The translations under genes were made by a program, and so were the position numbers. The notes beneath the pieces are model-generated. The model was not told the DNA's origin and made no database searches. It saw only the letters and a program-made list of their open reading frames with translations. A stretch of DNA of 64,000 bases, taken from assembly GCF_004015185.1 (NCBI RefSeq), contig NZ_CP025746.1:2621776-2685775 (forward strand), read 5' to 3'. Position 1 is the first letter of the stretch. The number at the start of each line of letters is the position of its first letter. Of this stretch, positions 43,255-53,274 are shown one piece after another. Origin of the DNA: Clostridium manihotivorum (GTDB lineage: Bacteria; Bacillota; Clostridia; Clostridiales; Clostridiaceae).

Positions 43255-44213
43255 ATAATACTTGTAAAATATTTGGTTAAGAAATAGGGTGATGTTAATG
43301 TATGAAACCATTATCTTTAATCTAAAGAGTCTAATTGTAGACAAGGAGCCCCAATATAAGGAAGTAAACGACTTAATTTTAAGCCTCTATAAGGAAGGAT
43401 ATACCTTAGGTGTATATACAGATGAACAGGAGCTCAATACTGAGAATCTTCTTAGAATCTTAAAAATTAATGAATACATCTCATCAATCAAATATAGTAA
43501 TGACTGCTATACAAAAGTTCAGCTTATTAAACAGATATTAGAGGAGTGTGCTTGCAGCAGTGCAATTATTGTAGGCCCTGACACTGATGATGTTGATGCT
43601 GCTTATGAAGTGAAAGCTAAATATATTGGGATTTGCTATGATAAAACTTTTCAGAATAATAGTGATATAGAGTTTTTGATAAATTCTCCTCTAGAGATTT
43701 ATGATACTATCAAGAAAATTGACAAGCTATCTGAAGCTTCATTGCCCATAAGCTTAAAATATGAAGGGGTCTCTCTTATACCTGTACAAACAAAACATAT
43801 CCAAGCTATAAATATGATGGTCATGGATGAAGAAGCACGAGAGATGCTTGGAGTTACTACCTTCTCTGATGAAGCATATTACGAAGATAATAGTAATAAG
43901 TGTTACATCATAACCGATGAATGCGAAAGCTTTATAGGCATCGTTGAATTGTTTGATATATCCTGGAAGAATCGCCGTGGTGAGCTTAGCATATGCATAA
44001 GTCCTTCTTTTAGAGGAAAAGGATTTGCTTACAAGGCAATTAAGCTTTTATTAAGCTTAGGATTTGGACAAATGGGCCTTAATTGAATATTTCACGTATC
44101 GGAAGACACCGATTCGCTTCTCGAAACCGATAGTTCACACTAATAAAACCACTTTAAATTTCATATAAATTTGCCTAAAGAGACCATTAATTCACGCTTG
44201 AAAACCACCTCTT

Positions 44214-45850
44214 TTGACAAGAATTATTAAGGAAGTCCGTAGGACTATCAAATTCTATCAGAAGGGAGCCAGACATATGGCTAATAAAATCAATGTTAAG
44301 CTGATAATGGAGCTTAAGGCATCTGGATTATCGCAGAATGTAATTGCAAAGACCAGGCACATATCAAAAACTTCTATATGCGATGTACTAAATATCGCAA
44401 AGGAAAAGCAAATTTTCTACGATGACATTAAAGATAAACCTGACGATGAAGTATACCGTCTCTTTTATCCAGATAAGTTTGCTGTAGAAACAATGTTTAA
44501 AGTACCCGACTATGACTACATTCACAACGAACTGAAAAGAGTTGGTGTAACACTAAAACTCTTACATCAAGAATATAGGGATTTCTGCAACAAAGAGGGC
44601 TTAATTCCTGTGGGATACACTAAATTTACAGAGGGCTATAGCTCATACATTAATCAGTGCAATCTCTCCAATCATTTAGAACATAAACCGGGTCAGACGG
44701 TGGAAGTAGACTGGAGTGGCAAGCTTATGGAAATCGTGAATGTTGATACTGGTGAAATTACAAAGGTACATCTTTTTGTAGCATGTCTACCATATAGTCA
44801 ATATGCTTATGTAGAGCCTACTCTAGATGAAAAGCAAGATACTTGGCTTAGATGTCATATCCATATGTACGAGTTTTTCTCAGGTGTTCCTGTAAAAACT
44901 GTATGTGATAATCTTAAGGCGGGAGTTGTTAAACATCCGAAAGAAGGAGATATTATACTCACAGATGCTTATGAAGCCTTAGGAAGTCACTATGTTACAG
45001 CTATCATGCCGACTGGAGTGAGAAAACCTAAACAAAAAAGTTCCGTAGAAGGTACGGTTGGCAAAGTGGCAACTGCCATAATTGCTAAGCTAAGACAATG
45101 TACTTTTATTCTCTATATGAATTGAAAGAAGCTGTTTCAAAGGCTTTGAAAGGATTTAATGAGGCACCTTTTCAGAAACGTCAATACAGTAGAATTGAAG
45201 TGTTTGAAGAAGAAAGAAAGTATCTTCGGGCACTTCCTGCAGTACCTTACGAAGTAGCCGCTTGGGAGTACAATCATAAGGTTTATCCTAACAGCCATGT
45301 ATGCGTTTGTAAGAATTATTACTCTGTACCTTTTGCTTTTGCCGGTCAGTATGTGGATGTGAAGCTAACAGATAGTATTGTAGAAATATATAACCGACAT
45401 CAGCGTATTTCTACGCATCCTAGGTTTCCGCTTTATGTGAGTAACAAATATTCTACCCACAAAGAAGATATGCCTGATGCCTTTAATCAACCAGAAATGA
45501 ATGATATAAGGTTGAGACAATGGGCAGCAAGTATAGGTACTCACACAAGCGAAGTTATTGAACGTATATTTAAAAGTGTAACCATAAAAGAACAAGGATA
45601 TAACTCTGCATTATCAGTTTTAAAATTAAGTAAGAGTTATTCGGAAAAGCGACTTGAAGTTGCATGTGAAATAGCATTGCCTATGACACGCATACCTCGC
45701 TATAGACAGCTTAAGTCCATTCTCGCAAGTAATCAAGATATCATCTATCTTGAAAAGAAAAATACCCACCTTAAATCTATACAATCAAACTCCAATACTC
45801 ATGGATATGTGAGAGGTTCTGAATACTACGGAGGTGGCAGGTATGATTAG
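44214..45850 (+). pseudogene. istA: IS21 transposase IstA, one-base frameshift
   Basis: Frame 1 (44214-45125) has the N-terminal HTH (MELKASGLSQNVIAKTRH) and the DDE core: VEVDWSGK, CDNLKAGV, and SVEGTVGKVATAII with the final Glu. It breaks after KLRQ. A second frame (45098-45850) carries on at MYFYSLYELKEAVSKAL with the beta-barrel and C-terminal part. Restoring one A (CAATGT to CAAATGT near 45105) joins them into one protein. The true start is likely the ATG at 44278 following GAAGGGAGCC. The last bases overlap istB. Confidence 0.87.
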
Positions 45851-46589
45851 TGATGAAACAAAACGTAAGCTTCGAGAGTTAAACCTTGATGAAATGGTTG
45901 ATATATTAAAGATACAGGATGATAATCAATCGCTCTATCTAACTATGACCTTTGATGAAAGAATAACTTTAGCTATTGACGGTCTATATCAGGGTAAAAA
46001 CAATAAGCGCTCCAGGCGTTTAATGAAGCAGGCCAAATTCAGATTTACTGATGCAGATGTAAATTCGATTTACTATGCAGATAGAGGTCTTGATAAAAAT
46101 CAAATTCTTGAGCTTTCAACCTGTCAATACATGCGTAATAACTTTAGTATTGTTCTTAACGGCTTCACAGGCTCTGGTAAAACCTTTTTAGCTTGTGCAT
46201 TAGGCAAAGCTGCCTGTAGGCAGTTATATCGAGTACGCTATATAAGAATGCCAGAACTCCTAGAGCTTCGGACCGAGGCAACTTTGCAAGGCAAAGGGAT
46301 CGGAAAGTTGGTAAACAAATTTTCTAACTATAATCTACTGATTCTGGATGAATGGCTACTTCAAGAATTATCCGATGATGACGTCAGATTTATTTTTGAG
46401 CTTACTGAGAAACGTTATGATTGTCATTCTACCTTATTTTGTACTCAATACAAGGTGTCAGATTGGCATACTCGCTTGGGAGGTGGAACTATGGCTGATG
46501 CTATTTTAGACCGTATAGTACATAAATCAATTCGTATTGATACAGGGAGCATGAACATGAGAGAGTACTTCTCTACTAAAGAAATTTAG
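45843..46589 (+). CDS. istB: IS21 helper ATPase IstB
   Basis: 248 residues from ATG 45843 (GGAGGTGGCAGG upstream; a GTG at 45834 is in frame). LNGFTGSGKTFLACALG is Walker A, NLLILDEW Walker B, and the AAA+ core is complete. IstB remodels target DNA for the IstA transposase. The start overlaps the istA end by 8 bases, the normal layout. It appears intact, though its partner is frameshifted. Confidence 0.93.
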   Translation: MISDETKRKLRELNLDEMVDILKIQDDNQSLYLTMTFDERITLAIDGLYQGKNNKRSRRLMKQAKFRFTDADVNSIYYADRGLDKNQILELSTCQYMRNNFSIVLNGFTGSGKTFLACALGKAACRQLYRVRYIRMPELLELRTEATLQGKGIGKLVNKFSNYNLLILDEWLLQELSDDDVRFIFELTEKRYDCHSTLFCTQYKVSDWHTRLGGGTMADAILDRIVHKSIRIDTGSMNMREYFSTKEI

Positions 46590-46888
46590 TTATAAAGGCA
46601 CCGCCTTTAGGCGGTGCTTATAAGTGAATAGGTGGTTTCTTTACTGTGAATAGATAGTTTCAATAATATGAACCTATGGTTCTAATGTGGCGTAATAATC
46701 ACTTAATAGAATTTGGCTAAGAGTACTTGAAAATAACCCTAAGGCAATTGCTCTTTATGAAAAGGCAGGTTTTATAAGAGAAGGGGTGTGCAGAGAAGAA
46801 AGCTTGAGAAAAGGCAAGTTCCTTAATCAAATACAAATGAGCATTCTTAGAGAGGAGTGGCTCAACTCAAACTTCCCAAAGGTCTAAT

Positions 46889-46982
46889 TTATGAAGCTGT
46901 ATCGCTTTAAAATGAAGCCTATGAAAATATAACTTAGTAGATTCATCAAAAGCTTTATTTAAATAAATTAAGTTTCATTATA
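46889..46982 (+). repeat. Family B-like repeat, degenerate
   Basis: TATGAAGCTGTATCGCTTTAAAATGAAGC and AAGCTTTATTTAAATAAATTAAGTTTC; recognisable family words but poor symmetry. Confidence 0.35.
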
Positions 46983-46990
46983 GGAACTCT

Positions 46991-47743
46991 TTAGCAATAG
47001 TTCTTCCTAATATAATCAATCCATTTATTCTGTAGTTCAGCCTCAGTTAAACCAAAGCTATCAACAAAACTATTGGGAGACTTTATGAAGTTACACAATT
47101 TTTCGTAGTCGAACAATTTAACTATTGCTTCTACTATAGTATAAGAGTATTGATATCCGTCACGGTTGAAAAATGTCTCAAAATCATCTCCAGTATCTAA
47201 TTCGCTGAAGGTAGGAACAGTATTATTAAGCAATCCAGATTTAACAGTTTGTATTATCCAGTTTTCATTGTTGTCCTTTGCTTCGTAACCGGCAATACCT
47301 TCATTGAGCCATCTAGGAGTGTTTTCATTTATTCTATTTACTATGATATGAACAAATTCATGAACTGCTGTATTTAATACATTGTGAAATTCTGAACCTG
47401 GTGGAGGATTTAAAGGTGAAGCTATAGCAATCTTGCCCACTCCAAGACCTCCTCTTACCCAATCCGGTGCATCTGGGAAACCCAAAGCTACATGGAGCTG
47501 CTTATGGTCTGGATGAAGCTCGATAATCAGCTTTTCTTCAAGCTGCTGCTTAAAGTTAGTAGTAATTCTAGCATAATTATTTTCAAGAACATCAGAAACC
47601 TTATCTATACACGGTTGATCAAATTCAGTGTAATCAATTATAAAATGCTGAGTTTCTCTTCTTAAATTGAGCTTATAGTCTTTCACTGCGGTTATGTTTT
47701 TTAAATCTACATTATCAGAATAATCTTCAAGTTCTCTTGTCAT
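46991..47743 (-). CDS. MA-type (M1-like) metallopeptidase domain protein
   Basis: 250 residues, no signal peptide. HEFVH (128-132) is the zinc motif and the E in WLNEGIAGYEA (about 148) the third ligand, the gluzincin layout of Peptidase_MA_2. The N-terminal part (TQHFIIDYTEF; EKLIIELHPDHKQ) is the usual strand-rich lead-in. GGAAGGTGAAACC precedes the ATG. It could cleave peptides in the cytoplasm; substrate unknown. Confidence 0.85.
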   Translation of the reverse strand: MTRELEDYSDNVDLKNITAVKDYKLNLRRETQHFIIDYTEFDQPCIDKVSDVLENNYARITTNFKQQLEEKLIIELHPDHKQLHVALGFPDAPDWVRGGLGVGKIAIASPLNPPPGSEFHNVLNTAVHEFVHIIVNRINENTPRWLNEGIAGYEAKDNNENWIIQTVKSGLLNNTVPTFSELDTGDDFETFFNRDGYQYSYTIVEAIVKLFDYEKLCNFIKSPNSFVDSFGLTEAELQNKWIDYIRKNYC

Positions 47744-47910
47744 TTAGGTTTCACCTTCCAACATTATATCTAATAGCATGTCTATAGTTAATTATAACAT
47801 TATAAGACCCTAAAAAATATAAAATTTGTAATAAATGGCATGTGTATTGGTAGAGAAACTTGAGCTTAGGTCTTATTTAAGAATGAAGTAACTTTCATTA
47901 TGGATAAACA

Positions 47911-48000
47911 ACTATTTCAATCCTTAGACTTGCAATAAAGCTTTCTATGATAATACGAAGCATTATTTTGAGAGATTTAATTATGAAGTAGTATATCTAT
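47911..48000 (+). repeat. Family B palindromic repeat (TTTATTTT subtype)
   Basis: TTTCAATCCTTAGACTTGC, AATAAAGC and GAAGCATTATTTTGAG, closing ATTATGAAGTAGTATATC. Confidence 0.65.
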
Positions 48001-48051
48001 ATAGTGCTAAATACAAAAAACATTAGGAGTTCTAGGAGGAGCGATTAGTTA

Positions 48052-48426
48052 ATGTTCAAGTCAATTAATTATAAATTTAAGGCAAATATAGAAAAGAGAG
48101 AACGCGAAAGGCTATATTTAGATACAATAAAGGCATTAAAAAATGCAGGCTCAGATTTGTCAAAGCCTCACCACATTGAGCATCATTTCGCCGTTATGCA
48201 TAATTGCAATATTACTAAAATGGCAGAAAGCTTGAAGAATGAAGGCTATGAGGTGTCAGAAGTGTACGAAGAAACTAAGGAACATGGTGAGAAATACTAT
48301 TATTTTGATGGTTGCAAGTATTGCTTAGTAGAACCTAATATTATATTTGCAGAATCAAAAAGAATGACAGAAATTGCTGCTGCTTTTAATGAAGTATATG
48401 ATGGATGGGGTACTAAGGTGGAATGA
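48052..48426 (+). CDS. RraB-like protein
   Basis: 124 residues. KNAGSDLSKPHHIEHHFAVM, then LKNEGYEVSEVYEE and a C-terminal NEVYDGWGTKVE match RraB, including the I-E-H-H-F and YDGWG signatures. In Escherichia coli RraB binds and inhibits RNase E; many Firmicutes lack RNase E, so in this organism the target may be an RNase E/G homologue or something else. TAGGAGGAGCG precedes the ATG. A tandem-repeat array begins 26 bases past its stop. Confidence 0.85.
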   Translation: MFKSINYKFKANIEKRERERLYLDTIKALKNAGSDLSKPHHIEHHFAVMHNCNITKMAESLKNEGYEVSEVYEETKEHGEKYYYFDGCKYCLVEPNIIFAESKRMTEIAAAFNEVYDGWGTKVE

Positions 48427-48451
48427 TATTCAGTACTTACCTTTGAAAAAA

Positions 48452-49270
48452 TCCACCCACATTTATTAAATACATACATATATAGTAGCGTAAAGTTATA
48501 TGGTCATCAAGGAAAGCTAGTTGTAGCCAGGAGATTATTTCTATAAAGGATAAGATTTTTTGAAAAGAACGATATATATGGCAAGCCTTAAAAACTGCTT
48601 TTTGTTACTACAATTATAAAGAAAAAAATCCACCCACATTTATTAAATACATACATATATAGTAGCGTAAAGTTATATGGTCACCAAGGAAAGCTAATTG
48701 CAGCCAGGAAATTATTTCTATAAAGGATAAGATTTTTTTAAAAGAACGATATATATGGCAAGCCTTAAAAATTGCTTTTTATTACTACAATTATAAAGAA
48801 AAAGATCCACCCACATTTTTTGAATACATACATATATAGTAGCATAAAGTTATATGGTCACCATGGAAAGCTAGTTTTAGCCAGGAAGTTATTTCTATAA
48901 AGGATAAGATTTTTTAAAAGAACGATATATATGGCAAGCCTTAAAAACTGCTTTTTATTACTATAATTATAAAGAAAAAATCCACCAACATTTATTAAAT
49001 ACATACATATATAGTAGTGTAAAGTTATATTGTCACCATGGAAAGCTAGTTTTAGCCAGGAAATTACTTCTATTAAGGAAAGATTTTTAAAAATAACGAT
49101 GTATATGGCAAGTTTTAAAAACTGCTTTTTATTACTACAATTATAAAGCAAAAAATCCACCCACATTTTTTGAATACATACATATATAGTATTGTAAGGT
49201 TATATGGGCACCATGGTAAGCTTGTAATAGCTGATAAATTACTTCTATATATAACTAAGCTTTTTACAAG
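48452..49270. repeat. Tandem array of about 4.6 units of 175-177 bp
   Basis: Unit starts (TCCACC) lie at 48452, 48629, 48806, 48981 and 49156, giving periods of 177, 177, 175 and 175. Each unit contains ACATACATATATAGTA, AAAGTTATATGGTCACC, CTAGTTxTAGCCAGGA, a T-run and ACGATATATATGGCAAG. The copies are about 90% alike by eye. Indels of 1-2 bases break any common frame, so it is non-coding. The last unit decays into unique DNA by about 49270, 85 bases before the nucleoside phosphorylase gene. Confidence 0.9.
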
Positions 49271-49353
49271 TTAGATGTCAGTATTAATATAACATACTTG
49301 GGGATGAGAATCCTCAAGATACAATAGAATAGTGAATTTATGGAGGTTATAAA

Positions 49354-50100
49354 ATGGATAGAAATAGAGTTCTTACAGAGCCTAAGGATTTAGTTAGGCT
49401 TGAATTAAAAAATGCTGGTTTTGATTTAGATAAAATTGAAGTTCCAGAAAGAGTGTTTTTACTGGCAGACAGCATTTATGATGATATGCTTGAAAAAAAT
49501 TGTGGAACATACAAGTATCCCATAGGTGGAAGGTTATATATTTTTGACAATAATTCAAATGTTGGATTTGTAAAAGGACAAATGTGTGCTCCAGCAATCG
49601 CTACCCAAGCAGAGGATTTAATTGCTGGAGGTGTTAAGGAGCTAATACATATAGGGTTTGCAGGTGGCTTACAACCAGATTTAAATGTTGGTCAAGTTAT
49701 TATTACAAAAGGGGCATATAATGATACTGCTGTTCCTAGGCTCTACGGCTTTGATTATGATTTTATAGAAACAGCTGAAAGTTTAACAGATCAATTAGAG
49801 GCTTTATTAAAGACTAGTTCAATATATATGCAAAAAGGAAAGCATTGGACAACAGATGCAGGTTACCATGAAACCTGGGGGCAAGTTCTAGATTATAGAG
49901 CTAAGGGAGCCTTATGTGTGGAAATGGAAGGTGTCGGACTTTTTACAATAGCTAAATACAGAAACTGTGCAGCTTCAGCTATTTATATAATTACAGATGT
50001 ACTTGATGAAAATGGATGGAATTTAGGATGGCAAGGAACTGAAATAGATAATACTGTAGATAAAATAATTGAAAGGGTTATAGCTTCTGTAAAAATATAA
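49354..50100 (+). CDS. Nucleoside phosphorylase-family enzyme
   Basis: 248 residues. ELIHIGFAGGLQPDLNVGQV is the family loop binding phosphate and nucleobase, and ALCVEMEGVGLFTIAKYR carries the M-E-x-x ribose site, followed by YIITDVLDENG. It belongs to the PNP/UDP phosphorylase family and would cleave nucleosides with phosphate to base and ribose 1-phosphate. Base preference is not evident. GGAGG precedes ATG 49354. The upstream tandem array may form its 5' region. Confidence 0.9.
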   Translation: MDRNRVLTEPKDLVRLELKNAGFDLDKIEVPERVFLLADSIYDDMLEKNCGTYKYPIGGRLYIFDNNSNVGFVKGQMCAPAIATQAEDLIAGGVKELIHIGFAGGLQPDLNVGQVIITKGAYNDTAVPRLYGFDYDFIETAESLTDQLEALLKTSSIYMQKGKHWTTDAGYHETWGQVLDYRAKGALCVEMEGVGLFTIAKYRNCAASAIYIITDVLDENGWNLGWQGTEIDNTVDKIIERVIASVKI

Positions 50101-50159
50101 AATCAGAGATGATTGCTTATAAGAGAACTTGTGTAGCTTGTTAGATTTCCCTCATATAC

Positions 50160-50220
50160 ATTCAAAAATACAGATAAGCAAAAAACTTTGCTGAAGAAAT
50201 ACACTTCCGCAAAGTTTTTA
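50160..50220. terminator. Terminator hairpin between convergent genes, family C-like
   Basis: AAAAACTTTGC / GCAAAGTTTTT stem around a loop containing CTGAAGAAATACACTTCC. The left part (ACAGATAAGC, A-run) matches family C. It lies between the rightward phosphorylase gene and the leftward chemotaxis gene. Confidence 0.8.
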
Positions 50221-50269
50221 AGTACTTATTAAGTTATATTTCAAGTAATACTATTTATCAATTTGGGCC

Positions 50270-51103
50270 TTAGTTAGACTTTGAAAGTTTTACTAAGTCT
50301 GTGGATTTGTTTGTGATAAATTCTATTGCTTTAGAGACTTCAGAAGTGGATTTTGATTGAGTGTCTGCAATATCTCCTACTTCATTTATAACTTTAAGTA
50401 CATCTTCAATAGTTCGGCTCATCTGTTGAAGAGAGGTGGATATTTTCTTTGAGGTTTCGCTGCTTAGACTAGCTAACTTTCTCATTTCAGAAGCTACCAC
50501 TGAGAAACCTTGTCCAAAAGTACCAGCTCTAGCTGCTTCAATGGCAGCATTTAACCCAAGTAAATTTGATTTCGAAGAAATTCCGTTAATTAAACTTACA
50601 GCTTCATCACTGATGGTTAAGTTATCTTCAATTATCCTTGTACTTTCTTTGATTGAAGTCAACATATTGTTAAGCTTATTGGCTCCAAGTTCAATTTCTT
50701 GGAAGGAAGCGTTGATTTCTTCAATAGAGGAAGTAAGTTCCTCAGAAGTTTCCTCAACTAAAGAATCCTTTTCTAAGCTAATACATACGCTAAACATACC
50801 TACCAATTCATTTCTTTCATCCAAAATTGGACTTACAATAGATTTGAAGGGTATCCCTACAACTTCTTTTGGTATAAAAATAGTTTTAGCCTTTTTTGTT
50901 TCAAGAAGTTCTTTTATAGAATCTAAATAACCAACTTCTTCAAGAGTCGCACCAACTTTGAAAACTGCTGGTATCTTTTCGCTATCATATATTGCTATAA
51001 ATTTTTCTAAATCTGATATACATATAGATAAACTATCATCTTGAAAAAATGTTTTTAGTTGTGCAGCAGCAACGACAACTGAATCTAATATATTATTTGA
51101 CAT
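50270..51103 (-). CDS. Soluble methyl-accepting chemotaxis protein
   Basis: 277 residues with no membrane segment. Residues about 20-105 form a PAS/GAF-like sensor ([34 protein letters not shown]). The signalling hairpin tip ([20 protein letters not shown]) is canonical and binds CheA/CheW. The C-terminal coiled coil is short, so it has fewer methylation helices than classical receptors. AGGAGGTAC precedes the ATG. It implies that the cell has a chemotaxis system; no che genes lie here. Confidence 0.92.
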   Translation of the reverse strand: MSNNILDSVVVAAAQLKTFFQDDSLSICISDLEKFIAIYDSEKIPAVFKVGATLEEVGYLDSIKELLETKKAKTIFIPKEVVGIPFKSIVSPILDERNELVGMFSVCISLEKDSLVEETSEELTSSIEEINASFQEIELGANKLNNMLTSIKESTRIIEDNLTISDEAVSLINGISSKSNLLGLNAAIEAARAGTFGQGFSVVASEMRKLASLSSETSKKISTSLQQMSRTIEDVLKVINEVGDIADTQSKSTSEVSKAIEFITNKSTDLVKLSKSN

Positions 51104-51343
51104 TAAAAGTACCTCCTAAAAATCACGTTTACTTAAATATATGTATGTTGTCTAATTAGGTCATAAATGTATTAGTACAAATCACTTAATTAAGCAACTA
51201 ATGTAATTATCGTATTTATTTGACAAAAAGTTATACTTTTTATGAAAGTAATTTTAAAATAAGTAAAATTATGAGCATAAGAAAGTGATTTGAAGTCTCA
51301 TTAAACGACCTTAAAACAAGGAAAATCTACAAAAAAGAAGGAA

Positions 51344-51496
51344 ATGAGTATATGTATTTCTAGTGAAGGTTTAGACTATCTGACTAAGTTTCCAGACTAC
51401 ATGGCTTATTGGAATAAAAGAAAAGGACACAAAGAAAAAAAGTATGAATTAATCAAAGAGTTTAAAGAGCAAGGAAGGTTAGAGAAAAGAATATAA
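51344..51496 (+). CDS. Possible 50-residue basic protein
   Basis: MSICISSEGLDYLTKFPDYM, then WNKRKGHKEKKYELIKEF and a tail of basic residues. GAAGG sits only two or three bases from the ATG, which weakens the start. It could be a real small protein or the tail of a dead gene. No family recognised. Confidence 0.3.
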   Translation: MSICISSEGLDYLTKFPDYMAYWNKRKGHKEKKYELIKEFKEQGRLEKRI

Positions 51497-51529
51497 AAAA
51501 CTATGCTAAAGCAGTGGTTAAAGTATTGT

Positions 51530-51632
51530 GTTGGAAATTAAGTGGTCAGTCATCTTATGCTTAAATGAGCTTGCGCAACAATTAATATGATTTTGTCATA
51601 ATACATCTTCTTCATGACCACTAAATTTCAAC
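51530..51632. repeat. Family D palindrome, long copy
   Basis: GTTGGAAATTAAGTGGTCA at the left end and TGACCACTAAATTTCAAC at the right, imperfect inverted ends around about 65 bases. The right end is followed by AATATATTAAACATAGC, as near 43126. Confidence 0.7.
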
Positions 51633-51655
51633 AATATATTAAACATAGCATTTAT

Positions 51656-52165
51656 TTAACAACGGGATAATATATTCAATTCAGCAGATTCGATAACATG
51701 ACCTCTAATTGCTTTTAAAAATTCATTCATAAAGTAGCCTTCATTTAAGTCCAAGACTTTGTCAAGGCCATATACTTTTAAGCTGTATTCATGATCTTTA
51801 TCTGGAGGAGTTGGTCCAACATATCTATTTTTTATATTAGGATCCGTTTCACCTATTAAAGGAGAAGCATAGCTATTTTTTCCTTGTACAATGTTTAGAA
51901 TATTATGGATACTTATGTTTTCTGGAATAGTATCAATTGTAGATGGAATATTGCAAGCTAACCAGTGTATCCAAGTAAAACCGCATACAGGTATGGCATC
52001 ATGATCTACAAAGGTAATAGCTATGGACTTAACTTCTTTTGATATATCTTTTATCTCAATAGGAAAAGATACACAAGGAATTCCTTTATATTGGTATTCA
52101 ATTTCAGCAAATTTTGAATATTTAGCTGGCAAATAGCCACTCTTGGTTTCTACGTTAATTTTCAT
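51656..52165 (-). CDS. YbhB/YbcL-family PEBP-like protein
   Basis: 169 residues. VSFPIEIKDISKEVKSIAIT, FVDHDAIPVCGFTWIHWLAC, IGPTPPDKDHEYSLKVYGLD-type segments are the PEBP ligand pocket (D-x-D-A, HW and GPxPPxxxH). It is a predicted small-anion or phospholipid-binding protein, not a kinase inhibitor as its common name suggests. It is transcribed divergently from the LysR gene, with a 205-base shared region, so LysR may control it. Confidence 0.9.
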   Translation of the reverse strand: MKINVETKSGYLPAKYSKFAEIEYQYKGIPCVSFPIEIKDISKEVKSIAITFVDHDAIPVCGFTWIHWLACNIPSTIDTIPENISIHNILNIVQGKNSYASPLIGETDPNIKNRYVGPTPPDKDHEYSLKVYGLDKVLDLNEGYFMNEFLKAIRGHVIESAELNILSRC

Positions 52166-52370
52166 AAATTTTACAATCCTCTCTTAATATATTATTAACT
52201 AAAATAATTAATTAAACTTATAAAGGTCTTATAACCTACCATTAAATATATTTAAGTTTAACTACTAGCATGGCTGTGATCATATTATATACTAGTGTAT
52301 TTTGTTTTAAAATTTGTAATTTATTGATATAATGTTAAGAAAAAAGTAATGATTAATTTTTGGAGAAGAA

Positions 52371-53273
52371 ATGAATTTAGAATGGTATTATACGTTTATA
52401 GTTGTTGCAAAATATGAAAATTATAGGAAAGCAGCAGATGAATTATTTATTACCCAGACTTCGGTATTCAATCATATAAAGAATTTAGAGAATCTATTAA
52501 AAACAAAGCTTTTTGAACCAAAAGGAAGAAATATTACACTAACAGAGGATGGAAAATTATTTTATTCAATTGCAGCTAACACCTTAAGCACATATGAAAA
52601 AGGGATATATGAGATGCAAAAATCTAAGAAGAGATATTCCTTTAGACTTAATGTGGTCGTTACTTCTTACATAGCTTCATATTTAATGCCTAGTTTTTTG
52701 CCAATCTTTTTTGAAGCTGCACCTAATATAGATATATCAATATCAGTTATGGATGAATATATACCTCAAGCAATAGAAGAAAATAGATACACAATTGGAA
52801 TAGATAGAAGATTACCTAATACAGATAAGATAAATTACTTAAATGTATGCGAGGGGAAAATAAAATTAATAGTACCAGATGTTGAAGAGAATAAAAATTT
52901 AGTTAATGAGCTTGATTTCTTTAAGAAATACCGTATATTAGCCGGTAATCATCCTTCCTATTGGGAGAAGTTAATTGAAGAAGTATACAAACTATATCCA
53001 GAAGCGGATATAACTAATATATCATCTGTGCATACCACTGAGTGTTTAATAAAGGCGAATCAAGGAATTTCATATTTGCCTACATATATTTTTAAAGAGC
53101 AAAAGGACAAAAATATTAGAGTAATTGAAGCTAATCATATAGAAGCTCCAATATCATTTACATATGTTATGTGGAAAAAGGACACCCCTGAGGTGAAATT
53201 ATTCTTAGAGTTATTCAGTAAATTTATTGAGGAGGAACAGAAAGAGCACAATGATGATAAAATTCCAATCTAA
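52371..53273 (+). CDS. LysR-family transcriptional regulator
   Basis: 300 residues. The N-terminal winged HTH (WYYTFIVVAKYENYRKAADE; FITQTSVFNHIKNLENLL) is followed by a periplasmic-binding-protein-type ligand domain (about 90-290). A TQTSVFNHI recognition helix is usual. It is divergent from the PEBP-like gene, the classic LysR target position. GGAGAAG precedes the ATG. Confidence 0.92.
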   Translation: MNLEWYYTFIVVAKYENYRKAADELFITQTSVFNHIKNLENLLKTKLFEPKGRNITLTEDGKLFYSIAANTLSTYEKGIYEMQKSKKRYSFRLNVVVTSYIASYLMPSFLPIFFEAAPNIDISISVMDEYIPQAIEENRYTIGIDRRLPNTDKINYLNVCEGKIKLIVPDVEENKNLVNELDFFKKYRILAGNHPSYWEKLIEEVYKLYPEADITNISSVHTTECLIKANQGISYLPTYIFKEQKDKNIRVIEANHIEAPISFTYVMWKKDTPEVKLFLELFSKFIEEEQKEHNDDKIPI

Positions 53274-53274
53274 T

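Larger units (their letters stand above)
44084..46701 (+). mobile_element. IS21-family insertion sequence
   Basis: 2618 bases beginning TGAATATTTCACG and ending GTAATAATCA, flanked by CTTAAT on both sides (44078-44083 and 46702-46707). It carries istA and istB with the usual overlap. Repeated words such as TTCACxxxxxxAAACCG and GTGAATAGRTRGTTTC in the two terminal regions fit the multiple transposase-binding sites of IS21 elements. Confidence 0.9.
43298..46887 (+). pseudogene. HAD-like/GNAT two-domain gene split by an IS21-family element
   Basis: Upstream part 43298-44083 and downstream part 46708-46887 rejoin exactly once the IS and one CTTAAT duplication are removed, giving MGLNRIWLRVLENNPKAIAL across the junction and a stop at 46887. 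Residues about 1-140 look HAD-like (TIIFNLKSLIVDKEPQY; IIVGPDTDDVDAAYEVKAKY), though the first D-x-D is replaced. The rest is a GNAT domain (YEGVSLIPVQ; ICISPSFRGKGFAYKAIKLLL; AIALYEKAGFIREGV). As it stands the product ends soon after the insertion. Start at ATG 43298 with AGGG eight bases upstream. Confidence 0.87.

Noticed and set aside
48858..49166. 102-residue minus-strand open frame
   Set aside because: It falls within the 176-bp tandem array, whose 1-2 base indels between units do not preserve a frame.
48452..49270. CRISPR array
   Set aside because: Units are about 176 bp and repeat along their whole length, with no short repeat/unique spacer pattern and no cas genes.
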